64,000 bases of DNA from Corythucha ciliata (lineage: Eukaryota; Arthropoda; Insecta; Hemiptera; Tingidae), in NCBI GenBank assembly GCA_038030265.1, contig CM075941.1:49577952-49641951 (forward strand), given 5' to 3'. The notes below the pieces were generated by a model. It ran no database searches and was not told the origin of the DNA. It saw only the letters and a program-made list of their open reading frames with translations. A program made the position numbers and the translations under genes. Shown piece after piece: positions 35,664-44,820 of the stretch (the stretch's first letter is position 1; each line of letters begins with the position of its first letter).

Positions 35664-36366
35664 ATATAGACGCACTAAACCCACAGGTTTCTTAGGCCAC
35701 TTAGGTCCAGCAAGTGAACCCTTTCAAATAATGTCCATCGGCACGATAGGGGGATTTGGAGGAAACAAATCAACAAAAAGGTATCTCCACCTCCTAGTAG
35801 ACCACTTCACTCGCTTCGCATTTATATCAACGTCACCAAACCAAACTGCTAACGAATTCATAAAACTAATTAAAAAAGTGCAGAGCGACCATCAAATCGG
35901 CACGTTGCTCACAGACCAGTATGCAGGCCTGAGCGCGCAAGACTTCACGAGATATCTTCAAGAAAACAATATAAATCATGTCTACACGGCCATCGATCAC
36001 CGAGCCTCCAACGGACTGAACGAAAGGCTGAATCAAACGCTTGTCAATAGAATAAGATGCAGAATAAACGAAACAAAACGAAAAATTGCATGGACCTCAG
36101 TAGCTAGGCAGTGCGCTGAGGAATATAACAATACAATACACAGCGTCACCCAAAACACCCCAAATTACTTAATGAACGGTGTTCCACCACATGCAGCACC
36201 TAAAGAGTTTCTCGAAACCCCAAATTACCAGCGGGACGCAAAATTAGCCTTCCAAAATTCGGTCCACGACGAAAACAAGAGACGATACGACTCCAAAAGA
36301 AAAAAACGTTTCACTCACAATAGGAGACAACGTGTACGTAGAGAACGGGAACAGACTGAACCGTAA
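35659..36366 (+). pseudogene. pol: integrase catalytic core
   Basis: DDE-type core: LLVDHFTRF (first Asp), LLTDQYAG (second Asp) and NGLNERLNQ (Glu), with the usual gypsy spacing. The frame ends at 36364-36366, within what should be the linker to the C-terminal module, because of another frameshift near 36300-36330. Confidence 0.88.
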
Positions 36367-36523
36367 AAAGCTAGACGAAATACGATTGGGTCCGTTTCCC
36401 ATCGTGAACAAGTTATCCAACTCGGTGTACCAGGTCAACGTAGGCTACAACGGTACCGACGACAAACGCTTGTACCACATAAGTAAGATCATCAGGGTAA
36501 ACAATCAAGGAAAAATACGCTAA
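36320..36523 (+). pseudogene. pol: integrase C-terminal GPY/F module
   Basis: Contains IGDNVYV and LGPFPIV followed by VYQV, the GPY/F module of Ty3/gypsy integrases. Ends at TAA 36521-36523. About 290 bp of non-coding sequence precede the right LTR; no env-like frame is visible there. Confidence 0.8.
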
Positions 36524-36804
36524 ATCTTTTAACACACCCAACAACCACAGCTAATGTAAATTTCGATCATGATTGGTGTTCGTGATTTCGGCATACGAAA
36601 GAAATCAAAGTTATCGTAGAAATTGTCTAAAATACTACCTTATTACTAGGGCATTTGTAAATCACTCTCAGTTCATAGTCTAGCCTTTATTCACCAATGT
36701 TGTACCGATTAATGTTATACTAACTAACTAACGCTATACGTGTACATATCAACTTATTACCTATTACTCTGCGGAAAATTAGCTTCACTGTCTCACAGCT
36801 CTCT

Positions 36805-36815
36805 GGTTGGGGGGA
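36805..36815 (+). promoter_or_regulatory. Polypurine tract of the retrotransposon
   Basis: GGTTGGGGGGA directly before the right LTR, the normal place for plus-strand priming. Confidence 0.6.
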
Positions 36816-37102
36816 TGTAAGTTTCTCGCCAGTCTTCGAACCTTATTGTTGGACTTTGATCCTTTTACTTCTTTCTTCTAATTTATTTCTCATCTCTGTT
36901 TAAATCCTTACTGTCCTGCGAGGCAGTCGCGTTCTATACTCTGTGGACTCCACTTCTCGTGTTCTCACGGAAAACAATATTTTGTAGCTAAAAGTTAAGC
37001 GTTCGTTATATTGGAATCGACTTAGTTTTCGATTCTCAATAAAAGCTTGAGCATCGAATCTTGGTGTTATTCGGTTTGTGTTCAAAATCCTCCAGTCTTA
37101 CA
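36816..37102 (+). repeat. Right LTR, 287 bp
   Basis: TG...CA ends. AATAAA at 37038-37043. Followed by TATA, the right target duplication. Confidence 0.92.
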
Positions 37103-37181
37103 TATATTCTTAGGTTTTATATTGATTTTAAGAATATACTCGAAATGTTTGGAAAATTACACCAGTAGTTGATTTCATATT

Positions 37182-37329
37182 AGGCCAGTTTCATAAATAA
37201 GGTGTTTGGAAATTTTTTGGAGCAGAGTTTCCCTGAAACCAGCCAATAAAATATAAAATGATTATATTTTAATTGTCTGGTCCCATGGCAACTTTGACCC
37301 GAACATGTTTCAAACACCTTGCTGCATCA
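37182..37329. mobile_element. MITE with short TIRs
   Basis: 'taggccagt' plus 'aaggtgtttg' at the left are both mirrored at the right ('caaacacctt' and 'actggccta'). About 148 bp, no coding capacity, between the retrotransposon and the primase gene. Confidence 0.55.
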
Positions 37330-38135
37330 CTGGCCTATAATTGCCTCCTAAAAATTTATTTCGCGTGTTTGAACCAATATTTTTGATATACCAACCCAAT
37401 ATATCTATTCAATATTGTGCCACAATATTTTTTGTATACTTTTCTTGGCATATTTTATCAGTGTTTGTGGCGCAATATTTTCTATACATGAGGAATTAAT
37501 CTTGATAAAACATTATTAATGTTCATTGAAATAATGTTATTTAAATGGGACATTCAACATATTTTTTTAATATTCTAGAAAAACGTTTAATAAATATTAT
37601 TTCATTGAATTTTGCTACTTGGGGAAGTGAAGTACCATTACTTTTGGTGCTAGGGCAATGAAACTTTGTGAGGTTGTTGCTATTGGTGTGAGAGTTTCTT
37701 GTGCCAAATTTGGGCTCAATTGGTGCACTTCAAAGGGCCGGCCCGCAACTTTTTTTTTTTTGGTCTGCAAATTAGGAAGTCCCTCAGAAAACATAAGAAA
37801 TGACTTAAAAACGCCCACGAGTCGACTACGTGGAAGTTTAATGCTTCGAAGCTGAGCGTATTTTGAGTCCCCCCCCCCCCATAATCATAGGATGGATTAT
37901 TTTCCGCCAATTTTCTCACTAAAAATAAATAAATAAACGAAAAAGACAACAACAAAAACCGTTGAAATTGTTTTTCCCAATAATTTCAGTTACCCATCAA
38001 ACAGCTAGATTGCAGAAGCTAACGGGGGATCCTCATTTCCCGCTCATTCGCTCCCCGCGAACAGAGATAAAGGCGTCTCAGTGATAACGGTCTTGTCTTC
38101 CTGTTGAAACCAAAGTGTTAAAATTGATCCCAAAA

Positions 38136-40314
38136 ATGACTCAAAGCACGGAATTCAAAGCCGAACTATTCTCGATTTACTACAAAAAGTTGTTTCCCAC
38201 TGAGCCCTTCTATCGTTGGTTGACTTATGGAAATCGTAAGTATTTCTTCCCTGTTTGTAACGCTCTCCAAGATCTCAAGATTTTGTTTATTGTCTGTAGC
38301 CGACTCAGTTACATTCACTCATAGGGAAATGTCATTCGTTCTAACGAACGATGTATTCATTCGTTTCTTAAGTTTTGACACTTTGGAAGAGTTTGAAAAA
38401 ATGCTCGTCGATAAAGTTCCCGAGAAAATCGACATCGGCCCTGTTTATACAACGAAGTAAGGAACGATTTTCATTCTATGTTCATTCGACTCACGCTTGA
38501 ATAATTTCTTAGACCTAAAAACAAGACTATGATATCACGTCTGGAAGTAGTCGAACGTGAACTTGTCTTCGATATTGATATAACTGACTACGCCAGGGCT
38601 AGATACTGCGGTTGCGGTGACACTGACGTTTGCAGTAAATGTTGGAAATTGATGTCTTTGGCGACGAAAATTATTCACGAGGCCCTAACAGGTAAACATA
38701 AAGTTCAGAGTGTTGCCGACCGTGGCCTTATGCCCAGAGTCGTCTTGGCATAAAAATGTCAGGGCCCCCGGCTGAATTTTCTACATTAAAATTGTAATTG
38801 ATCATGTTGTCGTTGAGTTATTCAGACGTCCAGGTGGTATATGTTGTTGTCTCTCCACAATAATTGTTTTTATTCCTTTATTGGTCTTTTTCTAATCGAT
38901 TTTCTGCCTGTCTAGGCCATCATCAGGACCATTATTAAAATACGTTTTCGTGTGTCTTCCACACTCGTTGACTTCCTCTACTATTTTCTACATTTTCGGG
39001 CATTTCCCCTCCAGATTTCCAAGCTGAATACGCCAATTTATGGGCCAAAAATTGTGCAGTGTGGTTAAATTAGATCGTTGTCCAAATACCCCATAATAAA
39101 GTAGTGTTTTCAAGTCAAGTCTGGAGGGGAAGGGAAGTTGAAATTACTAGATACAATTAAAAGGGCAATTGCGGGGATTACAGCCGCCAATTATTGTGAC
39201 CCGTATCGTTTTCGGAACATTCGAAGAAAGTAAAAGTAACCTCAATTTTTCAGAGGATTTCGGGTTTCAACACATTCTCTGGGTGTTCTCGGGTCGTCGA
39301 GGCATACATTGTTGGGTATGCGATGAAACAGCTCGTCGAGTGCCCAATAAGGTGCGCTCGGATATTGCGGACTATTTGTACGTCTTGAGTGAAAACAAAG
39401 ACGGGAAATTGTGTCGTATTTTCCCCGAAAAAGTACACCCTTCGATCAAGTAATGCAGCATTTGTAGACACATTTAAAAGGGCGATAGTTTGTTGACTAA
39501 AAAATAATTATTTATTGCAGAAGAGCGGTTGAAATAATCAGAGAACACTTCGTCAGCCTCTGTGTCGAAGGTTTAAATATATTTGGAGACGAAGGAGTAA
39601 GCGATTTGTTATTAATGCTGGAAGACACTTTAAAAAAAGAGGTCGAGCCAGTAATCAAGGAGTTGAAAACATCACGCGAAAGATGGGACGCGTTCGTCAG
39701 TATTTATAACCGGATGTTTTCTTCGGTAAGTCCTACAACGAACCACCTGTTACCTTCCGTCGCTTTATTTTGACGCTCCTTTACAGGGAAAACTCAGTAA
39801 AAAGAGCAGATATCTCCTTGATGAGATCATGCTCCACTACGCTTATCCTCGACTCGACATCAACGTAACGAAAAGCGCTAACCATCTGCTGAAAAGCCCG
39901 TTTTGTATCCATCCAAAAACCGAGAAAATCTGCGTCCCCTTTAACCCTGGCAACGTATTCGCATTCAACCCTGAAACCGTCCCGACCATTAGGTACGGCA
40001 GATAATCTGCCTTTCTATTATTCTGCTCAGCTTTTCATTTAATTCATTATTGTTTTTAGTGAACTCATCGATGAAATTCAAGCGTACGATCAGAAAGTAG
40101 CTGAAAACTCGCAACAACCCGCAGTCAACATGAAAATGTACAAGAAAACAAGTATGCACAAATCTATGCAAATATTTGAAGAGTTTGTGAGAAAACTGGA
40201 ATCTGCTTACAGGAAAAAAGAAAAGCAAGGTAAACTTATGAGGCAAATTTTTGAGGTGCAAAGCTTAAAATCTAAATATTTTCTTTCTCAGGGGACCCTA
40301 TGGAAATTATGTAG
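38136..40314 (+). CDS. PRIM1: DNA primase small (catalytic) subunit, 8 exons
   Basis: Exons 38136-38235, 38300-38456, 38513-38691, 39254-39449, 39521-39725, 39787-39992, 40060-40229 and 40292-40314. All introns are GT-AG and the total is 1236 nt, exactly in frame, for 411 residues (human PRIM1 about 420). The protein makes RNA primers for DNA polymerase alpha in the nucleus. Visible motifs: PFYRWLTYGN near the start; the metal-binding VFDIDITDY; a Cys cluster CGCGDTDVCSKCW; the primase signature SGRRGIHCWVCDE; and YPRLDINV with the third catalytic Asp. The last intron is only 62 nt; reading through it also stays open for a while but gives a different C-terminus. SMIM8 lies tail to tail downstream. 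Confidence 0.95.
38881..38935 (-). other. Hammerhead-like relic in primase intron 3
   Basis: On the minus strand the order is TGGTC, CTGATGA, a GC-rich hairpin (TGGCC...GGC), GAAA, then GACCA, which pairs with the first block as a 5-bp stem I. This is the layout of a hammerhead ribozyme core. The expected U-H cleavage dinucleotide before GACCA is replaced by A residues and stem II has a bulge, so it looks inactive. Confidence 0.3.
39001..39132. mobile_element. Small MITE in primase intron 3
   Basis: 'tttcccctccagattt' near 39004 is mirrored by 'aagtctggaggggaaggg' ending near 39132. About 130 bp, non-coding. Confidence 0.5.
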
Positions 40315-40359
40315 GGGGCTAGGGCCCGAGGAAACCAGCGAGCTGAGAAACACAATTTA

Positions 40360-40365
40360 AATAAA
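40360..40365 (+). promoter_or_regulatory. Probable polyadenylation signal of PRIM1
   Basis: AATAAA 45 bp after the primase stop codon. The SMIM8 signal lies just 12 bp further on, on the other strand, so the two 3' ends probably overlap. Confidence 0.55.
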
Positions 40366-40377
40366 TTAAGACCTACT

Positions 40378-40383
40378 TTTATT
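40378..40383 (-). promoter_or_regulatory. Probable polyadenylation signal of SMIM8
   Basis: TTTATT on the plus strand (AATAAA on the minus strand), about 30 bp past the SMIM8 stop codon. Confidence 0.5.
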
Positions 40384-40411
40384 ATGTTTAAAACACTCTC
40401 ATTATTTCATT

Positions 40412-40713
40412 TTAGTCGTCCCACTTGGATTTCCGTTTTACGAACACCTCTTTTCCGTCGGTTGTTACCGCTGGGTAGTAGCCCAACCCTTCGTATTTAT
40501 TTCTCATGTACGCTATATAAGTCGCACAGCCCACAATTGCAAGCAAGCCCATGCCCATTATGATTTTGTTCTGAAATCAGTCGGAGTTATTGCCAATTCG
40601 CTGGAAGGGGGTAAAACAAAACTCACAGGTTTGGTGTACAGCTCAAAATTGACCGCTCTAAAAGCCGTGGAAGTTCGTAGGGATTTGATTCCATCCCCGG
40701 GTTTAGGCTCCAT
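40412..40713 (-). CDS. SMIM8: Small integral membrane protein 8 homologue, 2 exons
   Basis: Minus-strand exons 40713-40627 and 40570-40412 (stop TAA), joined by a 56-nt GT-AG intron, give 81 residues. Recognised by its order of conserved blocks: LRTSTAFRAVNFELYTKPN, then a single membrane segment at about residues 32-49 (IMGMGLLAIVGCATYIAYM), a YEGLGYYPAV stretch and the C-terminal KRKSKWDD. Animal SMIM8 proteins are about 97 residues with the same R-A-V-N-x-E-L-x-x-K-P-N core and a K-S-K-W-D end; this copy has a shorter N-terminus. Function is not established for the family. It is convergent with PRIM1, 97 bp between stops. Confidence 0.85.
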
Positions 40714-41000
40714 ATTCTTCTTGATTTGTCTATTTAATTAATTATCGAACCCAAAACCGATCAGAGCATTATTCTTGTCGTTATCAGAATTTGGCTCACA
40801 ACCGATAACAGTTGTAAACCGTGTGCAACCTGGCACAGTACTTGCACTTTGAGTGCAGCAAAAAATGAGGCTCCATCAAATGTGGGTCGACAGTAAAGCA
40901 GTTTACACTCTTTACTTTGGAGAAAATCAACCTTCAAAGACAATTATGCAGGACACTGGACAACTTGAAAAATAGAATAGGACCAGATAAGACACCCGTA
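40714..41000. other. SMIM8 upstream region
   Basis: About 290 bp between the SMIM8 start codon and the half-site array. No TATA box can be assigned. Confidence 0.3.
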
Positions 41001-41102
41001 AAAGTAGGACATGTCCTGCAGAAGTAGGACATGTCCTGCAGAAGTAGGACATGTCCTGCAGAAGTAGGACATGTCCTGCAGAAGTAGGACATGTCCTGCA
41101 GA
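41001..41102. repeat. Five perfect 20-bp repeats, each with a p53-type half-site
   Basis: The unit GAAGTAGGACATGTCCTGCA is repeated five times with no internal variation except at the first base pair. Each unit holds the palindrome GGACATGTCC (41007, 41027, 41047, 41067, 41087), a perfect match to the RRRCWWGYYY half-site of p53-family proteins, with 10-bp spacers. It lies 290-390 bp upstream of SMIM8. Binding is inference. It may simply be a minisatellite; a related 'aagtaggac' phrase occurs near 12800. Confidence 0.85.
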
Positions 41103-41139
41103 ATCATGTACTGATAGGCAATTTAGAACTGGCTGACGC

Positions 41140-42630
41140 GGCAAAAACTTATGAAAATGCGCTAATATTCGTGGCTATAACTGCGGAAAAGCGCTAATTC
41201 GTGGTCTCACAATGCAAGTTCCAGGCAAAGATTGAGAAAAAAAATCGTCGATTCGCAGTGTTTGACGGCCATCCGCGGATAAAATGTAGAAATCAATACA
41301 AATGTGTTGTTTTTGGGTCATGCCCGCGGCTACACTTGAGAATACACGCTACTAATTCAAGGTTGTACAATTCAAAAAAAACATCGCGGCTGATATCGAC
41401 AAAAACAACGCTAATTCGGATTAAAATTGGGCCAAAATGGCAATTTCACAACTGAAATGGCCAAAAGATATACTAATTCGCTGCAAAATTATCAGAAAAC
41501 GCTATTTAACAGCTGAAATGGAGAAAAGTCACTAATTCGCGGATAAAGTTGAGGGAAAACGCTATTTCGCGGTTATGAAAATGAAGAAAATCACTAATTC
41601 CCGGCTGAAACTGAGAAAACGCAAACCCGTATAGCTTCTTCGAGGCTCAAACTGAGAACCAGCGCTAAACCACAGTAGAAAGTAGGAAAAAATTGCTTAT
41701 GCGATGCTAAAATCTAAAAAACAACGCGGCTAAAATTGAAAAGAAAAAAATATTAATTAGGGCGGCTAACATTAAGAAAAACACTAATTTTGAACTCAAA
41801 CTGAGAAAAAGTGCTAATTCGCTAGTAAAAATGAAATAAGTGGCTGAAAATGAGGAAAACGATAATTCGTGGTTAACATTGAGGAAAAGCGCTAACCCGA
41901 GGCCAAAATTGGGGAAAATCATTAAAACTTCGAGGCTAAAACTAAACATTAAACGCTAGTCCATAGCAAAAATTTAAAGGAAAAAAATGCCAATGTGGGA
42001 CTGAATTGTGAAAAGAAAAACGCAGCTAATATTGAAAACATTCACTAATTAGCCCGGCGTAAATAAAATAAAAACTCTAGTTTTCAGCTCAAATAGGGAA
42101 ACATTGCTATTCCCGGCTAAAAATTGAGGACAACGCCAATTCGTGGCTAAAATTGAGAAAATTCGCGAATTCACAGGCTAAAAACGCTTCTACGCGGCTA
42201 AAAGTGAAAAAAAAATCGCTAATTCGAGGCTAAAATTGAGGAAAAAATTTGCGATAAAGTGTTTAAGAATTTCTAATTCCGCCATCTCGCCTTCTGAGGG
42301 CAACTTTGTGAATGGAACTGAGAAAAACGGCAAATTCATGGCTATAAGTAAAAAAAAAAAAAAAACACTGATTCACGGCTAGAACTGAGAAGAAGCGCTA
42401 ATCCATAGTTAAAATTTAAAAAATCCTGTTGCGGTGCTAAAATGGAGAATAAGCCGCTAATTTGCAGCTAATATTGAGAAAATCAGTAATTATTCTGAAA
42501 TTAAGAGAAAGGTTAATTTTCAGCCTGAATTGAAAAAAAGTGCTAATACGCTGCCAAAAATGGAAAAATTGCCAATTTGCACTTAAAATATCAGAATACG
42601 CCAATTCGTGGTTAAAATGAACAGAATTCG
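41140..42630 (+). repeat. Family-B degenerate short repeats
   Basis: The longest uninterrupted B tract in the plus orientation. The part near 41190-41470 is a diverged inverted match to the dispersed repeat at 28585-29065. It abuts a LINE fragment at 42636. No paired transposon ends were found. Confidence 0.55.
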
Positions 42631-42635
42631 CATTT

Positions 42636-43406
42636 CAGCAATCGGCATTTTCATGTCGGCTCTGGCCGGCCTCCTCTCTTATCAATCTCCAAAGTCTTCG
42701 AGCCTGACTTCCCTCCGTGAGGACCCGATCACTGAAATAGCCCACTTTGGCTTCTCTCACTAGACTTCTGTAGAGACTTTTCGTTTTCTTATAAGCATCT
42801 TTTGCTGTGCTGTCCCATGACGAAAGCTCGAATAGACGAATGCATTCAGTCTTCAATGCCAGAAGTTCGAGAGTGTACCAGGGATTTTTTTTTTTTTCAC
42901 CGGAGTGACTCTTTTTTCCCGAATAACCGGAAAACATTCCTCCGAGCTACATGCCAACAAGCGGACAATGAAGACTTCTTGCTCATCTGGGTCATTGAGT
43001 GCATACATGACCAACCAATTAATTGACTTTAATCTCTCTCGAAACTCCGAAACGTTCAAGTCACTAAAGGGACCGAAAACAGAGCGAGATAGGTGGTGCT
43101 GCGTCTCTCAGCGCAAGATTGAACGAGAAAATTATCCCAAGATGGTCCGAATGAATAAAAGGACAGATCTGGGAGAAACAGGAACTACTAGGAAGAGATG
43201 AAGCGACATTGTCAATACAAGTACCCGAGGCCGGTCTCGTCACCTGCCGTAGAGTCAGATTCAGTCCAAAGGAATCGAGAAGGTCAAGCACGTCCAACAA
43301 AATTGTGGCAGAGCGACACTCTCCTCTTTCGCGATTTTTCTCAATTAATTGTGCTAACCGCAAATAGCCCTAATCACAAAAACGCTCGCAAGACGTTTTA
43401 ACATCA
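42636..43406 (-). pseudogene. Non-LTR retrotransposon (LINE) endonuclease fragment
   Basis: Three minus-strand frames in order make the end of an apurinic-type endonuclease and the linker before reverse transcriptase. 43363-43064 holds LAQLIEKN..., LDSFGL, a T.PASGTCID stretch and the catalytic-type SDHLGI. 43059-42853 holds NVSEFRERLKSINW. 42937-42636 holds NPWYTLELLALK, YKKTKSLYRSLVREAK and LWRLIREE. A T run at 42888-42897 accounts for one frameshift. The N-terminal part and the reverse transcriptase are missing. The clade is probably Jockey/CR1-like. Confidence 0.7.
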
Positions 43407-43410
43407 AAGG

Positions 43411-43670
43411 TTAGAACGATATCAATCAACTATGAATCACATTTAGGCCGTGGTATAGAAAGTCAAAATCATAAAATCGTGTTTCTTTTTACCGCAAGCC
43501 CCTTTTTTTTGGCACCAACTGAGGGGGAACAAAATGATGAAAATGAAACACAGTCGGTTTGGTTGCCTATACGATATGGGAAGATGGACTCTTGTTAGAG
43601 GAGTTATTTGCAATTAAAATCTTTATCCCGGCCTAAATTTCATTCATAATTGATTGATATCGTTCTAACT
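43411..43670. mobile_element. Element with about 40-bp TIRs
   Basis: TTAGAACGATATCAATCAA and onward to 'atttaggccg' (43411-43450) is mirrored at 43631-43670 with few mismatches. About 260 bp and non-coding. It cuts or abuts the LINE fragment at 43406. Confidence 0.7.
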
Positions 43671-44820
43671 TATGAGGTTTGACTCGATTGTCGCATGAAT
43701 GAAATGCACTTTTCCCGACAGGCTGCTGTCGGAACAAAACTTTTTTCAGGTTACGTTAATTTTCAGATCAGTTAAATTAGGTTAAATGGCATGTCACAAT
43801 TTCACCATTGCGCAATGCGGAGTGCCTGGGTTCGAATCCGAAACAATTTTTTTTAAATTTTTTTTTGTTCCTCCCTTTTTGACCCACCTCAGGATTTTTT
43901 ACTCAATATTTATTAGGCTGTAGGCAAATCAAATAAAAGAGACGGCTCAAAATTCAGTGTCAATGAAATTTTTTGGTAATTGGGTGGTCCAGTAAGGCAT
44001 AGCGTTAATTTAATAGCTCCCCTCCGCCGAGAACTCCCCTGCCATATCAACGGATTTGGTTCACAAGGGTCTCATACGAAAGCGCGTTCATTTTTCATTA
44101 CTCGTGTCAATTTTGGGGGCAATTGCAGCAACAGCCGTGCGGTAGCGAATTTTCAACTAATTCAAACCCCTCTTTCACACCGTTCCCGTGGACCGATTCA
44201 TCTGGATCACGAACTCGTCCGAGATATTCACGCTATTGATTTTTAGACCAAATTTGGTTGCCCTAAGTCAAAAATTGCGACCGTGATCGTGCTAACAAGC
44301 GAGGGGCCATATATATATAAATATATATATATCAAATCGAACCGACCTCGGATTCGTGTTCTAGGGGTTCTGAAACGTGAAAAAAAAGTATCACAACCCA
44401 TATGTGCGACCATGAACTCACCACAATAAAACACTCAAAACACAGAAAGCACCGATCCCAAAAAGCTCGTACCACAAGACTCTAACCACAAGAAACACTA
44501 ACCATAAAGGCTCCATCACTCTCAAGAAGTTTTGACAGCCGCTACGCATGAGTATTAAATGAATAATTTGTTGTCCTTCAGATTGACGAGAACATAAATG
44601 CCATGTGGTGAAAATTACTGCAGATTGGCCCGCTCGAGAAATTTCGGATTGGGCTCACCGATTTTGGACCTATAACCGCTTTCAGATTAGCCCCTTGGTC
44701 CAAATAATCCAGGTTGGCTCTTATTGTGATCAAATTGTGCAGTTTAGCCCTTTGGGCGTTACGGTGTCGATTTGTACATAAGTAAAACTTGAAGTTTGTA
44801 CCTACCCCTATAGTTCGAGA
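43671..44820. other. Gene-free stretch with a possible tRNA-derived remnant
   Basis: Near 43848, 'gggttcgaatcc' is a perfect B-box-like sequence followed by a T run, but no convincing cloverleaf or A box accompanies it. An AT dinucleotide run lies at 44309-44333. No exon was recognised. Confidence 0.4.

Larger units (their letters stand above)
32029..37102 (+). mobile_element. Ty3/gypsy-type LTR retrotransposon, decayed
   Basis: Two LTRs (32029-32327 and 36816-37102) start TG and end CA and are flanked by a 4-bp duplication TATA (32025-32028 and 37103-37106). Internal order is gag, protease, reverse transcriptase, RNase H, integrase, which defines Ty3/gypsy and not copia order. A purine tract GGTTGGGGGGA precedes the right LTR. 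No TGG-starting primer site follows the left LTR. The reading frame is broken at least four times, so this copy cannot encode its own set of proteins as sequenced. The LTRs differ by only a few indels and substitutions, so it is fairly young. Confidence 0.93.

Noticed and set aside
31539..38062. 15-bp inverted match (tgttcgcggggagcg / cgctccccgcgaaca) on either side of the retrotransposon
   Set aside because: A single short match 6.5 kb apart; it does not coincide with element ends and is probably chance.
41001..41102. Regular repeat-spacer look, CRISPR-like
   Set aside because: Repeats are contiguous 20-bp units with no variable spacers, in an animal genome with no cas genes.
43820..43870. 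tRNA-like B box (gggttcgaatcc) followed by a T run
   Set aside because: No cloverleaf can be drawn upstream: the anticodon and acceptor stems do not pair. Kept only as a possible SINE remnant.
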